Assembly (NCBI GenBank): GCA_014529385.2
Contig: CM043953.1
Location: 107,886,549 to 107,950,548, forward strand
Direction of reading: 5' to 3'
Source of the DNA: Adiantum capillus-veneris
Taxonomy: Eukaryota; Streptophyta; Polypodiopsida; Polypodiales; Pteridaceae
DNA length: 64,000 nucleotides
Shown: positions 12,591-22,600 of the stretch, piece by piece
Position numbering within the stretch: the stretch's first letter is position 1
Layout: each line of letters starts with the position of its first letter
Program-made: the position numbers and the translations under genes
Notes under the pieces: model-generated
What the model was told of the DNA's origin: nothing
Database searches by the model: none
Seen by the model: only the letters and a program-made list of their open reading frames with translations

Positions 12591-12812
12591 GGCCATAGTG
12601 CCCGGGTGGTCAGACCAATGTGGACAGGCAAGCCACAATATAAAGGGTCCGAAAAAAAGGGGAAAACCTCATTCTTCTCATGGCTAGGTGGTGAACATTG
12701 AATGACCATAGTGCCTGGGCAGTCGGACCAATGTGGACAAGTAGGCCACAATATAAAGGGTACTAGGATGAGGGGCAAACCTCATTCTTCTCATGACTGG
12801 GTGGTGAACAGT
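12591..12812. repeat. tandem duplication, about 113-bp period
   Basis: Two diverged copies. The phrase beginning GGCCATAGTGCC (12591) recurs as GACCATAGTGCC (12704), and AAACCTCATTCTTCTCATG recurs at 12664 and 12778. It lies just before a primer-site-like sequence and may be part of a decayed LTR. Confidence 0.8.
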
Positions 12813-12867
12813 GGACTAGGCCCTCTTGTTTGTAAATGCCCGTAGCGGCATTACCACGATGTAACAT

Positions 12868-12879
12868 TGGTATCGACAG
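12868..12879 (+). promoter_or_regulatory. possible primer-binding site of a decayed plus-strand LTR element
   Basis: TAACA-T-TGGTATCGACAG resembles an LTR end (TAACA) followed by the initiator-Met tRNA complement TGGTATCAGAGC, with changes. A same-strand gag relic follows at about 13918-14230. The LTR start and a 3' LTR could not be found. Confidence 0.4.
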
Positions 12880-13917
12880 GGGAGCTACAAATTGAGTGGT
12901 CGTACAATAGCTCCATGGGGAACTCATCTCCCATTGACTTCTATTGTTATCCTTGACATTGACCACAAGCGTCCAAGGACTTACTCGATACCATCACCTA
13001 GTCACTACCACTGCATGCCATCCAATGTAGCCTATCAAAGCTGTCGTGTAGTCCTTCTGTTGAGGTTGGCATTATACAACACTGCCATCGGTCGCCCTTC
13101 AACACCACCCACCGTCACTTGCAAAGCTACCATCACCACCTTCAATGACCGCCACCACTTACTACTGACTGTGTCGTGCAACACTACCATGCTCGCCACC
13201 GACGATTTACCTCACCCGTCGCTGCTCTCCTGTGATGCCACCAACTTGTCGGCACCTTTGTGCTCCATCAATTTTGCATCGTTGATTTCTACACCAAGGG
13301 GGTGACTACTTTATTCCATTGTTGCTCATTTCTTATAGCATTTGTGTGAAAAACCTCGATTTTTTTTTTAGTTTAGTGCATTTAATTGTTAAAACATCAA
13401 AAACAAAAGTCTACTAGGGATAGTGTGTTTCCACCACCTTCTATCTCTCTAGAGCTTTTAAGCTTGTTGTGATGGTTGTAGGCTTAACCTCAACCGAATT
13501 ATCTGTCCATAGACGCCAGGTACTTTCCTGGTCTAGAGCGTGTTTGTCAGTCACTTCATATGACCCGCCAATGCCCTCCACGATCGTAGACCGTGCCTTT
13601 GAACCGGGTGCGTCCGTGGAGGCCATCGATCGTGTTGACCCACTTCTGGATGATGGGCCACAATTTAGGAAACCACATCGCTGAAAGGGGTGATGAGAAA
13701 CCCTTGGAGGATGATGATGAGGATTATAAGCTGATCCTACCGATATCCTTGCAGCATCTCCACATGTCTAGACTCACTTACCGTCACTTCAGTGACATCT
13801 TCTCTTTCTCAGAGTAGGAGGGCACCCGCAGCACGAGTGAACGTAGCCTCACCAGTGGTATGGGGTCCAAGCTGATGTACATGCAAGGACGTCCGTAGAG
13901 ACAATCTTGGCTCTTCT
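12880..13917. other. possible leader of the decayed element, no gene seen
   Basis: A 137-codon open frame at 12892-13305 (plus) is Thr/His/Pro-rich with no recognisable domain. It may be chance, or a decayed leader or gag N-terminus. A GATGATGATGAGG stretch lies at 13709-13721. Confidence 0.35.
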
Positions 13918-14230
13918 CAAGGGTTTCAAATTGTCCAATTTTGGGGGTGAGGAAACGGAGAGAAACAAAGACTCTATGAACATGTTCTTAGTCAAATGGA
14001 CAGATACCCATGCACTGTGAAAGTAACCTAGCTGTGCACAGCCCATAGAGACTAGTTTTCCTATTGCTTGGCAAGGTGTACAAGTGGTGGATGATTATGA
14101 CCACTCGTCTTGTCACTTGGGCAGAGTTCAAAATGATGTTTCAAAAACAATTCTTGCTAGGCAATGAGGAAGAGCAAAATTGGGAGTCCTAAGACAAGTG
14201 CTTGATGTAGAACAAGTCCCTAACTTAGTA
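13918..14230 (+). pseudogene. decayed gypsy gag fragment
   Basis: Across shifted frames the plus strand shows F-G-G-E-E-T-E-R-N-K-D-S-M-N-M-F-L-V-K-W, then K-W-W-M-I-M-T-T-R-L-V-T-W-A-E-F-K-M-M-F, then N-E-E-E-Q-N-W-E-S. This is the retrotransposon gag pattern (K-W-W ... T-W-x-E-F-K-x-x-F). A second relic of the same family lies at 60560-60849 (F-K-G-K-E-R-E-G-N-K-D-T-M-N-I-F-L-C-K-W ... K-W-W). Stops and frameshifts make it non-functional. Confidence 0.7.
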
Positions 14231-14580
14231 TATTTTAGACTAAAGAGATTTAAAGGGAATGAATGCATTTCAAACTTTCTTTTCCATGACCCTAGGTGTA
14301 ACATCAAGCTATAAGGGTGGTAAGGTACTCTCCACATGAAAGATTGTATTTGACAGTGAATTTACAATGTGTGATGTATGTTGTTTTATGTTTTCAGGAA
14401 AATGTACATTGGTTGAGAATGATGTTCTAGCAGTCGCGACATCAACTGATGAACTCCATGAGGACCTGGAAACTTTGGATAACTCCCCATTTGTTGAGCT
14501 TGACGGAAATGATTGATATCTTTTGGCCACTAAAATCACCTCTAGAGTTGGTATAGCGAGTTTAGTAATCTCCCCCTTGC
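14231..14580. other. unassigned DNA with a short match to the gag-protease element
   Basis: Bases 14290-14335 resemble 19569-19617, just downstream of the large gag-protease frame (shared core AAGGGTGGTAAGGTACTCTCC, same strand). This suggests a relic of a related minus-strand element. No open coding region is convincing. Confidence 0.4.
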
Positions 14581-14888
14581 CACGATTATCAACATGTATT
14601 GGACACATAGAAGATGACTAACAATTTTTCATATGTTAGGAGGAATGTTTTAGGTATCCAACACAAGATAAACCCTTAGGGTAATGTTTGTTGTGTCAAT
14701 CATGGATGTTGAAGCCTTCTAGTGGTCGACAATCCACAATTATCAACATGTCTTGGACACATAGAAGGTGACTGACAATTTTTCATATGTTAGGAGGAAT
14801 GTTTTAGGTATCCAACACGAGATAAACCCTTAGGGTAATGTTTGTTGTGTCAATCATGGATGTTGAAGCCTTCTAGTGGTCGACAACA
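14581..14888. repeat. tandem duplication, 154-bp period
   Basis: Two adjacent units (14581-14734 and 14735-14888) differ by only a handful of bases, for example CACGATTATCAACATGTATT versus CACAATTATCAACATGTCTT. The near identity implies a recent duplication. No coding content. Confidence 0.92.
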
Positions 14889-15248
14889 GTGGCAGACGTT
14901 TTAATCTTTACTAACTATAGAGTGTTTGTCCTCTCCATCACTGCAAGAGCTATTGGCTCGGGTTTGATCTCTTGAGCGCTATGGCTAAGATTCGGCTTTT
15001 GTGTTTTGATACTCTTAGTTCCTCAATCAATGGTGCACTTGGTTATAGACATCCATGTTCGTCCCGGGATGATGTTGCCTTCCATAGTGCAAGCACACAT
15101 ATTCGCTGTTTGTACGCAAAATCTGCAATTTGGATTTTAGCATGGAGTCTCAAGCTTGGGGTTTAGTAGCTCAAACAAACACTACCAAGTAAAAGAGCGA
15201 CCAAATTGCAGATGTGCTAGTTTAGGCAGCGTGCCCATCACCGATGGT
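14889..15248. other. unassigned DNA
   Basis: No gene or repeat recognised up to the copia A target site duplication. Confidence 0.5.
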
Positions 15249-15253
15249 GGTGT

Positions 15254-15294
15254 TGAAGGTGCCAAGGGAAGCGTGTGTGAGTGCAAGTGCGAAA

Positions 15295-15366
<72 letters not shown>

Positions 15367-15505
15367 TTTGGGTGGAGTGCACAGCAACGTTATCCTGTTG
15401 CAGCTCCTTATTCTGTTATATTAAAAGAATAAGTGTATATTGGTTAAGTTAGTAGATGGGTTAGTAGTAAGTGGGATGTCCGTCCAGTTGGCCTGAATCC
15501 CAACA
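15254..15505 (-). repeat. Copia A 3' LTR with expanded GA tract
   Basis: 252 bases against 190 in the 5' LTR. Most of the difference is a (GA)n tract at about 15295-15360 that is only about 18 bases long in the other copy. An extra GTATATTGGTTAAGT-like stretch near 15431-15447 accounts for the rest. Confidence 0.93.
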
Positions 15506-15522
15506 AACTCCCACTTGAAGGC
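15506..15522 (-). promoter_or_regulatory. Copia A polypurine tract
   Basis: The minus strand reads CTTCAAGTGGGAGTT against the LTR start TGTTGGG, the classic plant copia arrangement for priming plus-strand DNA. Confidence 0.85.
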
Positions 15523-15574
15523 CAATGCAGTCCAAGTGACATGGTATGTACAACCGTGAAGCAATCTAGTGGCT

Positions 15575-16421
15575 TCAACCTATACCCATCAACTCACTGC
15601 AATGTGTAAACCGCTCCAAAGCTAAGCCTTTTGTCAAAGCATCTGCTGGGTTGTCGTCAGTGTGCACCTTGACCAAATCAATGAGCTTTTTGGCCAAGAA
15701 ATCTCTCACGAGATGATACCTGACTTCAATGTGTTTCGATTTGGAGTGAAACACGGGGTTCCTTGCCAATAATGCAAGAGCACTCTGACTATCACAATAT
15801 ATCACTGGAGTCTCATCAATGCCAAGATTTCTGACCAAGCAAGATAACCATACAGCCTCTTTACTTGCATCCGACAATGCAACGTACTCTGCTTCCGTAG
15901 TGGAAGACAACGTACAATCTTGAAGACATGACCTCCAAGATACTGCTGCTCCAGCAAATATGAAGACATAGCCAGATGTCGATCTTCTATTGTTGTCACA
16001 ACCCACATAGTCTACATCCGCATAACCCATGATGGGTGCATCACTGTTCCCGAAGCGTAAACACCTGCCGACCATACCTTTGAGGTACCTAAGAATGTGC
16101 TTCACTGCTTCCCAAATGCTTGCTGCTAGGATTTGCCATATATCGGCTCACCACTCCCATTGCAAAAGCAATGTCTGGTCTTGTGGCCACCATAGCATAC
16201 ATGAGACCGCCCACTACTGAAGAATATGGTACCTTAGCCATTTCGGCTCGCTCAGCATCAAATTTGGGTGCATCTTCCTTGCTGAGTTTCAAGAATGCAT
16301 GCATTGGGGTACTCAATGCTTTTCCCCCTTGCATATTGAAACACTGCAAAACTTTCTCAATGTATGTTTCCTGAGATAACTCAAGAATGCAACGTTTGCG
16401 ATCTCTTCTGATTTGTAGCAT
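15575..16421 (-). pseudogene. Copia A reverse transcriptase end and RNase H
   Basis: RNase H removes the RNA template. Visible are M-K-H-I-L-R-Y-L-K-G, Y-A-D-V-D-Y-V-G, R-R-S-T-S-G-Y-V-F, S-S-T-T-E-A-E-Y-V-A, C-D-S-Q-S-A-L and K-H-I-E-V-R-Y-H, ending with A-D-A-L-T-K. The usual A-D-x-D-W appears as A-D-V-D-Y. A frame change near 16095-16105 separates it from the preceding P-D-I-A-F-A-M-G-V-V-S-R-Y-M part. Confidence 0.88.
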
Positions 16422-16433
16422 CCCCCAAATCTT

Positions 16434-17269
16434 TCATGCAAAATTATTGCTAAGTGTTATCTTCAAGTTGGCAATTTTTGCAATAGATTTCCCAGCTATA
16501 AACATGTCATCAACATACAAAACTAGAATGATCATCGAGCCATCATCTAGCTTTCTTGTGTACAAGCAGTGATCCTCTTCGCTCCTTTTATATCCTTGAG
16601 ACCTCATACATGCATCAAATTTATGATACCACTGCCTTGAACCCTGCTTTAAGCCATAAAGTGCCTTTTTGAGCTCACATACTAGCTCCTCACGAGATAC
16701 GTTCTCCTGAACAAACCCTTCAAGCTGCTGCATATAAACATCCTCATCGAGATCCCCGTGAAGAAATGTTGTCTTCACATCCATTTGGACAAGTTCCATG
16801 TCCTCAATCATACAAGACCAAGTACGGTTCTAAGCGTTGTCATCTTGACCATAGGCGAGAAGATTTCATCAAAATTGACTCCCTTTTGTTGTTTGAACCC
16901 TTTGGCTACAAGTCTAGCCTTGTACTTTGGATTTGGATCACCTGAGGTAAATTTCTTCTTGTAAACCCATTTTCAAGGTAAAGCTTTTGCATCATTTGGC
17001 AGTTCTACCAAGTCCCAAGTGTCATTAGCCAAAATTGAGTTATACTCAGATTCCATAGCCTGCTCCCACTTCACCACATCATCCGTCATCATGGTAGCAG
17101 CTTGGCTCACCCCAATCGGTCAACATGATGTAATCAAGACCTGGCTCAAAACGCGCAGGTGGACAAGAGACTCTAGTAGACCGTTTCACTCCTTGACCAT
17201 TGTTATCCGCTCCCTCTGGAGCATTGCTAGTGGAAGGTACATCACTAGCCCGCTGAGTTGATTTCATTG
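16434..17269 (-). pseudogene. Copia A reverse transcriptase
   Basis: Core motifs are Q-M-D-V-K-T-T-F-L-H-G-D-L, Y-G-L-K-Q-G-S-R-Q-W-Y and the catalytic Y-V-D-D-M. Upstream (16812-17110), fragments such as K-Y-K-A-R-L-V-A-K-G-F-K-Q-Q-K-G-V-N-F-D-E are readable across frameshifts and a stop. The segment 17079-17269 encodes the linker between integrase and RT (K-R-S-T-R-V-S-C-P-P-A-R). It is cut at 17269 by the gag-protease element and continues at 25069. Confidence 0.88.
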
Positions 17270-17520
17270 TGTGCGCTCCTTGCCGCACTGTCGAAGCAAG
17301 GGACTTGCCAATACACCGTGTGCGAGCCACAAACGGCTCCAAGCACACAACAAGCCTAAACTAGCAAGCTCAAGGAAACAAAGGGTGTGTCACTCACCGC
17401 TCTACGCTCGCCTTCGTGGTGGATTCCTCGCCGCGATGAAGAAGAAGCTGCAGTCGTGCCGCGCTCAACCGCTTCGCCGCCGTCGTGCCTTCGTAATGCT
17501 CGATCGCACACACACTCTCC

Positions 17521-17552
<32 letters not shown>

Positions 17553-17846
17553 AGGAGGTGAAGAAGAAGAAGATGGAGATGGAGCAAGAGCACTCTTCAA
17601 TTGCACAAATGAGAGAATGAGTAAAAATTAGGTTTAGTTGGCTTTTATAGGAGCTCACCCCATTCACACTTGGGCACCCATGCTTAACCAACTAATCCCT
17701 TGAATGTCCAAGTTAAAGTGCGCCTCTCATCGGTGATCACTCTACCTTTCCCTATTGGTCCGACAAGCCCGGTACCTGACTCTACCAAATACATAATACA
17801 CGTCCGTCGTAGGTGATGGGGTGTCCGTGTGCCGTGAGGGTTAACA
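17270..17846 (-). repeat. Element 2 3' LTR
   Basis: 577 bases. On the minus strand it starts TGTTAACCCTCACGG and ends AGCGCACA. It includes a CT/CA microsatellite at about 17515-17552. Differences from the 5' copy: a shorter CA run and single changes such as GTGCGCTCC for GTGCACTCC and GGGCACCCATGC for GGGCGCCCATGC. Confidence 0.95.
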
Positions 17847-17860
17847 TGCCCCCCTTCCTG
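17847..17860 (-). promoter_or_regulatory. Element 2 polypurine tract
   Basis: The minus strand reads CAGGAAGGGGGGCA immediately before the 3' LTR start TGTTAACC. Confidence 0.8.
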
Positions 17861-19617
17861 ATGTAGATTCCGTCCTCGGAAGCTATTGAGTTGAAGCTGG
17901 TTCGTCGAGGTGGAAGAGCATTTGAGATGAATGTCCTTAGCCTTCTTCAGTCACTGCAAAATCAAACAACATTGGCACAGTAATTGCATTCTCTTAAAAA
18001 GCATATGCAGTTTGAGGTAGACAAATTGATTGGTCAAAGAATTTCAAACAATTTGGCAGCAATGAACATTAAATTTCAATGTAATCAAATGCATAAACAG
18101 ATGTAAAGGTAGAAAATTAAACAAGTCTGGGGTCGCTAATTTGACGGTCAAAAGGCACTAGAGATCGAATATTAATACCATGGGTAAGCTTCTTAACTTT
18201 ATGTGGTCAATTAAGTTGTTTAATCGCGAGAGCCAAGTATTCATGTTCGAGGGCTGACTAGAGGCTATATCTAGAAAACCTTGTAGTTAAGCTACCATAA
18301 AAGGAATTTCTCATGAAATCATCGCCTGGCTGATTACTTTTTCTTTGACCTCCCAAAGTCTTTTCACACTGATTCAATTTTGATGTGTGTGCTTATTTTG
18401 TATGCCTTGGGTTTTTTGCTTTTCAAGGAAAAGCGCCCACACTGGGAACCTCTAGGGCTCTAGTACCATAGGCGATACATGTGAGTGAAGTACCAAATCA
18501 AGCTGAGATTTCTCTTCCAGCTTAAAATTTTACATTGTGGCACTTTGATTTTTTGTTTGTTCATTTTCAGCATTTTAATTTTGTAACTTCGGGGGGTCAT
18601 ATAACACTGTTACCCTCCCCAGGCTCATCACATTAGTAAACTCCCTTTATAATACTTAAGCTAAAGGTCAATAGGGTTAAGCCCACTAGAAAGCCCTAGT
18701 ACATTTCATACAATGCTGCCTAAATCGGATTAAGAACCTAAGTAACCATTGCTTATTAGGAAGGCATTCCCCATGGTATTAAGAGAAGATTTCTAATACC
18801 TAGCTTGGTCAAACTAGCTTAGTCGGACTGCTTGATTTTTAAACCTAGACAAGTGATTATGACAAAACATTACATTGAATTAAATGTTTGATACTAAGCA
18901 AATGCGCTGAATATTATGCTACCAATCACAATCAAAGCAAACAAACATGGATGCAAAAAAAATAAGGGCAATGCTAATGGACAAGAAACACCTGTTTGTG
19001 TTGATGGTCGTGCTTGATCTGAAGTGTGAACGAGAGAAAGGTTCCATGAAGGTCCAAATCCTATCAATAGCAACACGCTCCTGTACACACTAGGAAACAA
19101 AAGGAATACCTCCAGGAGGCACATCAGTGGGAAAAGAGAACTTCGCTAATCACTCAACTCTAAAACAGAAACACTCCTATCGTACTAATCTTACTTACCC
19201 TCCATCACTCAAGTGATGAGGATCAAAGGTGTTTTATGGCATAGGTTTCTGTTTCACTGTACCAGATGTGACATGTGTAGGTCTGAGTAATTGTTTTGAC
19301 TTTTAATGTGCATACTCGTTTGCTAATTGCTCTTGCTCTTTATTTTTTGTTTTTTTGTGAGTATAAAGCTTTATATGTACATTCCCTAAGATTGGTGATT
19401 GAGAGGTCAGGGAAAAAGGTTGAGAGGGAAACAAGTGAATGATGGATGTCCACAAACACTCCCCCCTTCCTTGGGTAGATCATAACGTTTGAAATGAGCT
19501 TGTCACCCTTTGAAACCAATTGTTCCACTTGGTAATAGGTGAGGATTTTTGCCAGTAGTTTTCTATTACCCTAGGTGCCTTGTCGAGTTGCAAGGGTGGT
19601 AAGGTACTCTCCCAGGA
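17861..19617 (-). other. Element 2 non-coding 3' region
   Basis: About 1.75 kb with no pol domains. In a complete relative this place would hold reverse transcriptase through integrase. A 62-codon frame at 19340-19528 (M-E-Q-L-V-S-K-G-D-K-L ...) has no recognised family. The segment may carry packaging or other cis signals, but nothing shows this directly. Confidence 0.6.
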
Positions 19618-22600
19618 TCAAACTTGAAGTGGTTCATCAGGTGATTCTTGAACACTGGGAGGTGTGGATTCTTTTGTAGCTTCATGGAGGTCCACTACTA
19701 TAGATGGAGGCTGTGTAGAAGCTTTTACCTCTATGGATGTATTACATGAGGAGCTAGAATCTTCATGGGACTCCCCCCTTCCTGAGCTAGGTGGAACAAA
19801 TCGTTCTTTCTTTGGTACCCAAACTAGCTCGGGAGCGGGTGTGTAGCATTCTGTGATTGTTTTCTTTCCATGATCATTGATTCGTTTTGGAGCTACGGGA
19901 TTGGGCTCACTTGGGTCAGGTGATAGGTAAGAGCACAATCTACGTTTTGGCACCCAGATTTGATCATTTCCTTGATAGTAGCCTTGGGCTTCCAATAGTC
20001 GTTTAGGGATCCATCGCAACATTTTCTTACTTTTCTTGGAGCGAGTGGTACGTTTCTTACAAGGCTTCTGTTTTTTAGCACTAGGTATGGTCACTAAAGA
20101 AGCTTTAGGGACCCACTTGTATGTTTTCTTTGTTACCTTAGGATGAGTCTTGTCGGAAGCGATATGCATTGCTTGTAGCATATTTAAGGGTATAGGCATT
20201 TCATCCCCCTCAGGTGTTACCCAGGTCGTCCCCCTATTTCCCCAAGTGTCTATGGTGGATGCTAGGTGGACCCAATCCACATTGTCCGACTCAGTCATAC
20301 CCGGTAACACATCCATGTAAGGAGAATCTTGGCCAATGTCTGTATCCTTCTTACAAGTGTAACAATATTGTAGTGGGGCCGAGTGAACTGTGGTGTCAGA
20401 GCGATGATCAATAATGGTTTTACTCCCTAAGGGGTGTACCTTACCAGTCACCAAATCCACTCTAAGGACAGAGTCTTGGAATTGCAAATAGACATGATTT
20501 TTAGACCAATCATGAACCATTTGTGCTTCCCTCATGAATGGTCGTCCTAAAATCATTTCATATGACATAAGGTGTTTAGAGAAATCCATTACAATGAACG
20601 TATGTCGTACCTTGTGTCCTAGAACTTTGATCTTAAGATCCTTGAGCATCCCCATAGGTTTGGCTATGGTACCATTTGCCATCTTTACCACAATGTTAGT
20701 AACACTGAGGCGGGGTTTTCCCATGGATTCCCAACAATCTTTTGTAACGATGCTAACTCCCGCACCACCATCAAGAATTCCCTTTATAGTTAATCCCTTG
20801 GTAGTGATGGGTAGGGTCGCATTAGACTCGTCGCCTTCAAAATACTGCCCTAATTCGTTAATGGGTACCTCAATCACAGACTCGTGTCCATCTAAGTCAA
20901 GTGATTGCACATGATTTTCCTCATCAATCATAATCGAGTCAGGCCTATTTGGTTGCGCAAACTGCGGTAATCCCGTTCGTAGCTCTCCGTTAAGGAATGC
21001 TCGAAGTGCAAGGAATAACTCAGGATCTCCATACAGCTTTGCTATGATCGTGGTTCGGACCTTAGAAGACATGAAGTCCACTAGTTTGGCAACATTCATT
21101 GGCGTTTTGCAGGGTGTAGGTCCTTGACTAGGAACTGGTGAGGATGGAATCTCATATTCCTCAATGGGATCAGGTATTCCTTCGTTAAACATCCTTTCCA
21201 ACAAGAAGGGTGTATGCTCACTTTCTGATGTCCCGTCCTCACTCCCTTCTTGGATGATACTAGATATGGCTAACGGTCTATGGTTTATGTGGGGTGGATG
21301 AACTTGCGTGGGAAACACTGTGTCATGAATTTTGACCTGCATGGGTTCTGGTTCTAGTTTCCTTTGAGTCTTCTCCAGTAAACCTCTTAGAAGTTTCACC
21401 TGCTCAATCTCATCTACTGGGTTTGGGTACGTCCCAATCTTCTTTTTACGATTCTTCCCTTTTTGCCCCTGCGGTTTATCCTGGGGGTCTTGGATTGGAT
21501 TTGGAAACACTTGTGGTGTTTTCAGAGGCTCCTTATGGTTTTCTCTTATTCGGTTTTCATTTGGTTCCATGTTACGGTTTTCTTTGTCGGTCTTTCTCTT
21601 TGTGGTATTGGTTCTAGTCTCCATTGTCTCGACTGAATCTGAATCATCCTCGAGGTCATTCATATATACGGGGTCATCTCCTGTTCCTATGTTTGTTTTG
21701 GAACTTGGCTTTGAATTTTCCGTATTCTGCGACTTCTTCCTTCGTGTCTTCTTTTTCTTTGCTTGGATAACTGACGCGGTATCTCTCTCTTCGAGGATAT
21801 GGCCTGGCCCTTGAAGCATGGACCGTGTAATCGCATAAGCGGGTGCGACGGGTGGTATTGGCGATGTCACACTAGCAATTTCGACCAAATTTAGGGGTGT
21901 GATTTTAGGCGCATTTGGGTTATAGGGGCATTGGGCAATCAAGTGATCTATGCCACAACGATTACATGTGAGTATTGGCATTGCAGACGTGCTCCCTTGA
22001 TTCATTTGCATCTGTGCAGCATTCTTTTGCAGCCTAATAGGGCACTCCGTTGCTCGATGTGGTCCACCACACTCGTAGCATTGAAGAGGTGGCCTCCTAG
22101 CCTGGGTGTTGATATTTTGACCTCTGGATGCGAGAGCAGCAGCTTGATAAACCGGCTTGACTTGCCCCCAACAATCTTCCATGTAGTATATAGGACACTC
22201 TTCCAATGTATCAAGTCCGTAGGCAATACTAGTGTCTATTTCCTCCTCACAGCCATCTGCATAAGCATTTGATGGCTCGCAACCCACTTGGTTCATAGGG
22301 GCGACTCTTGGATGCGGGGGCTGCGGTCCTAGCACAGGAGGTGGTAGCGGTGTAGCTTGTACAACATTTTGAGATCTAGGGACCATGTGTTGCGGTAGTT
22401 GCTCAACAGGTGGAGTAGGCATCAATACAGGAGCTCGAGGTGCATCCGTCCAGGCTACAGGTGGTCTATTTGCCATCATACGTTTGATCATTAAACAATC
22501 CTTAGCTTGGTGACCATACCTACCACATGCGTTGCAAGTTCCATTAAATTTTACTCTAAACGTAGGGCACTCACTAGTGCTATGTGGACCTAAGCAAATG

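Noticed and set aside
12892-13305. 137-codon Thr/His-rich frame as a host gene
   Set aside because: No domain, low-complexity composition, and it lies between a primer-site-like sequence and a gag relic.
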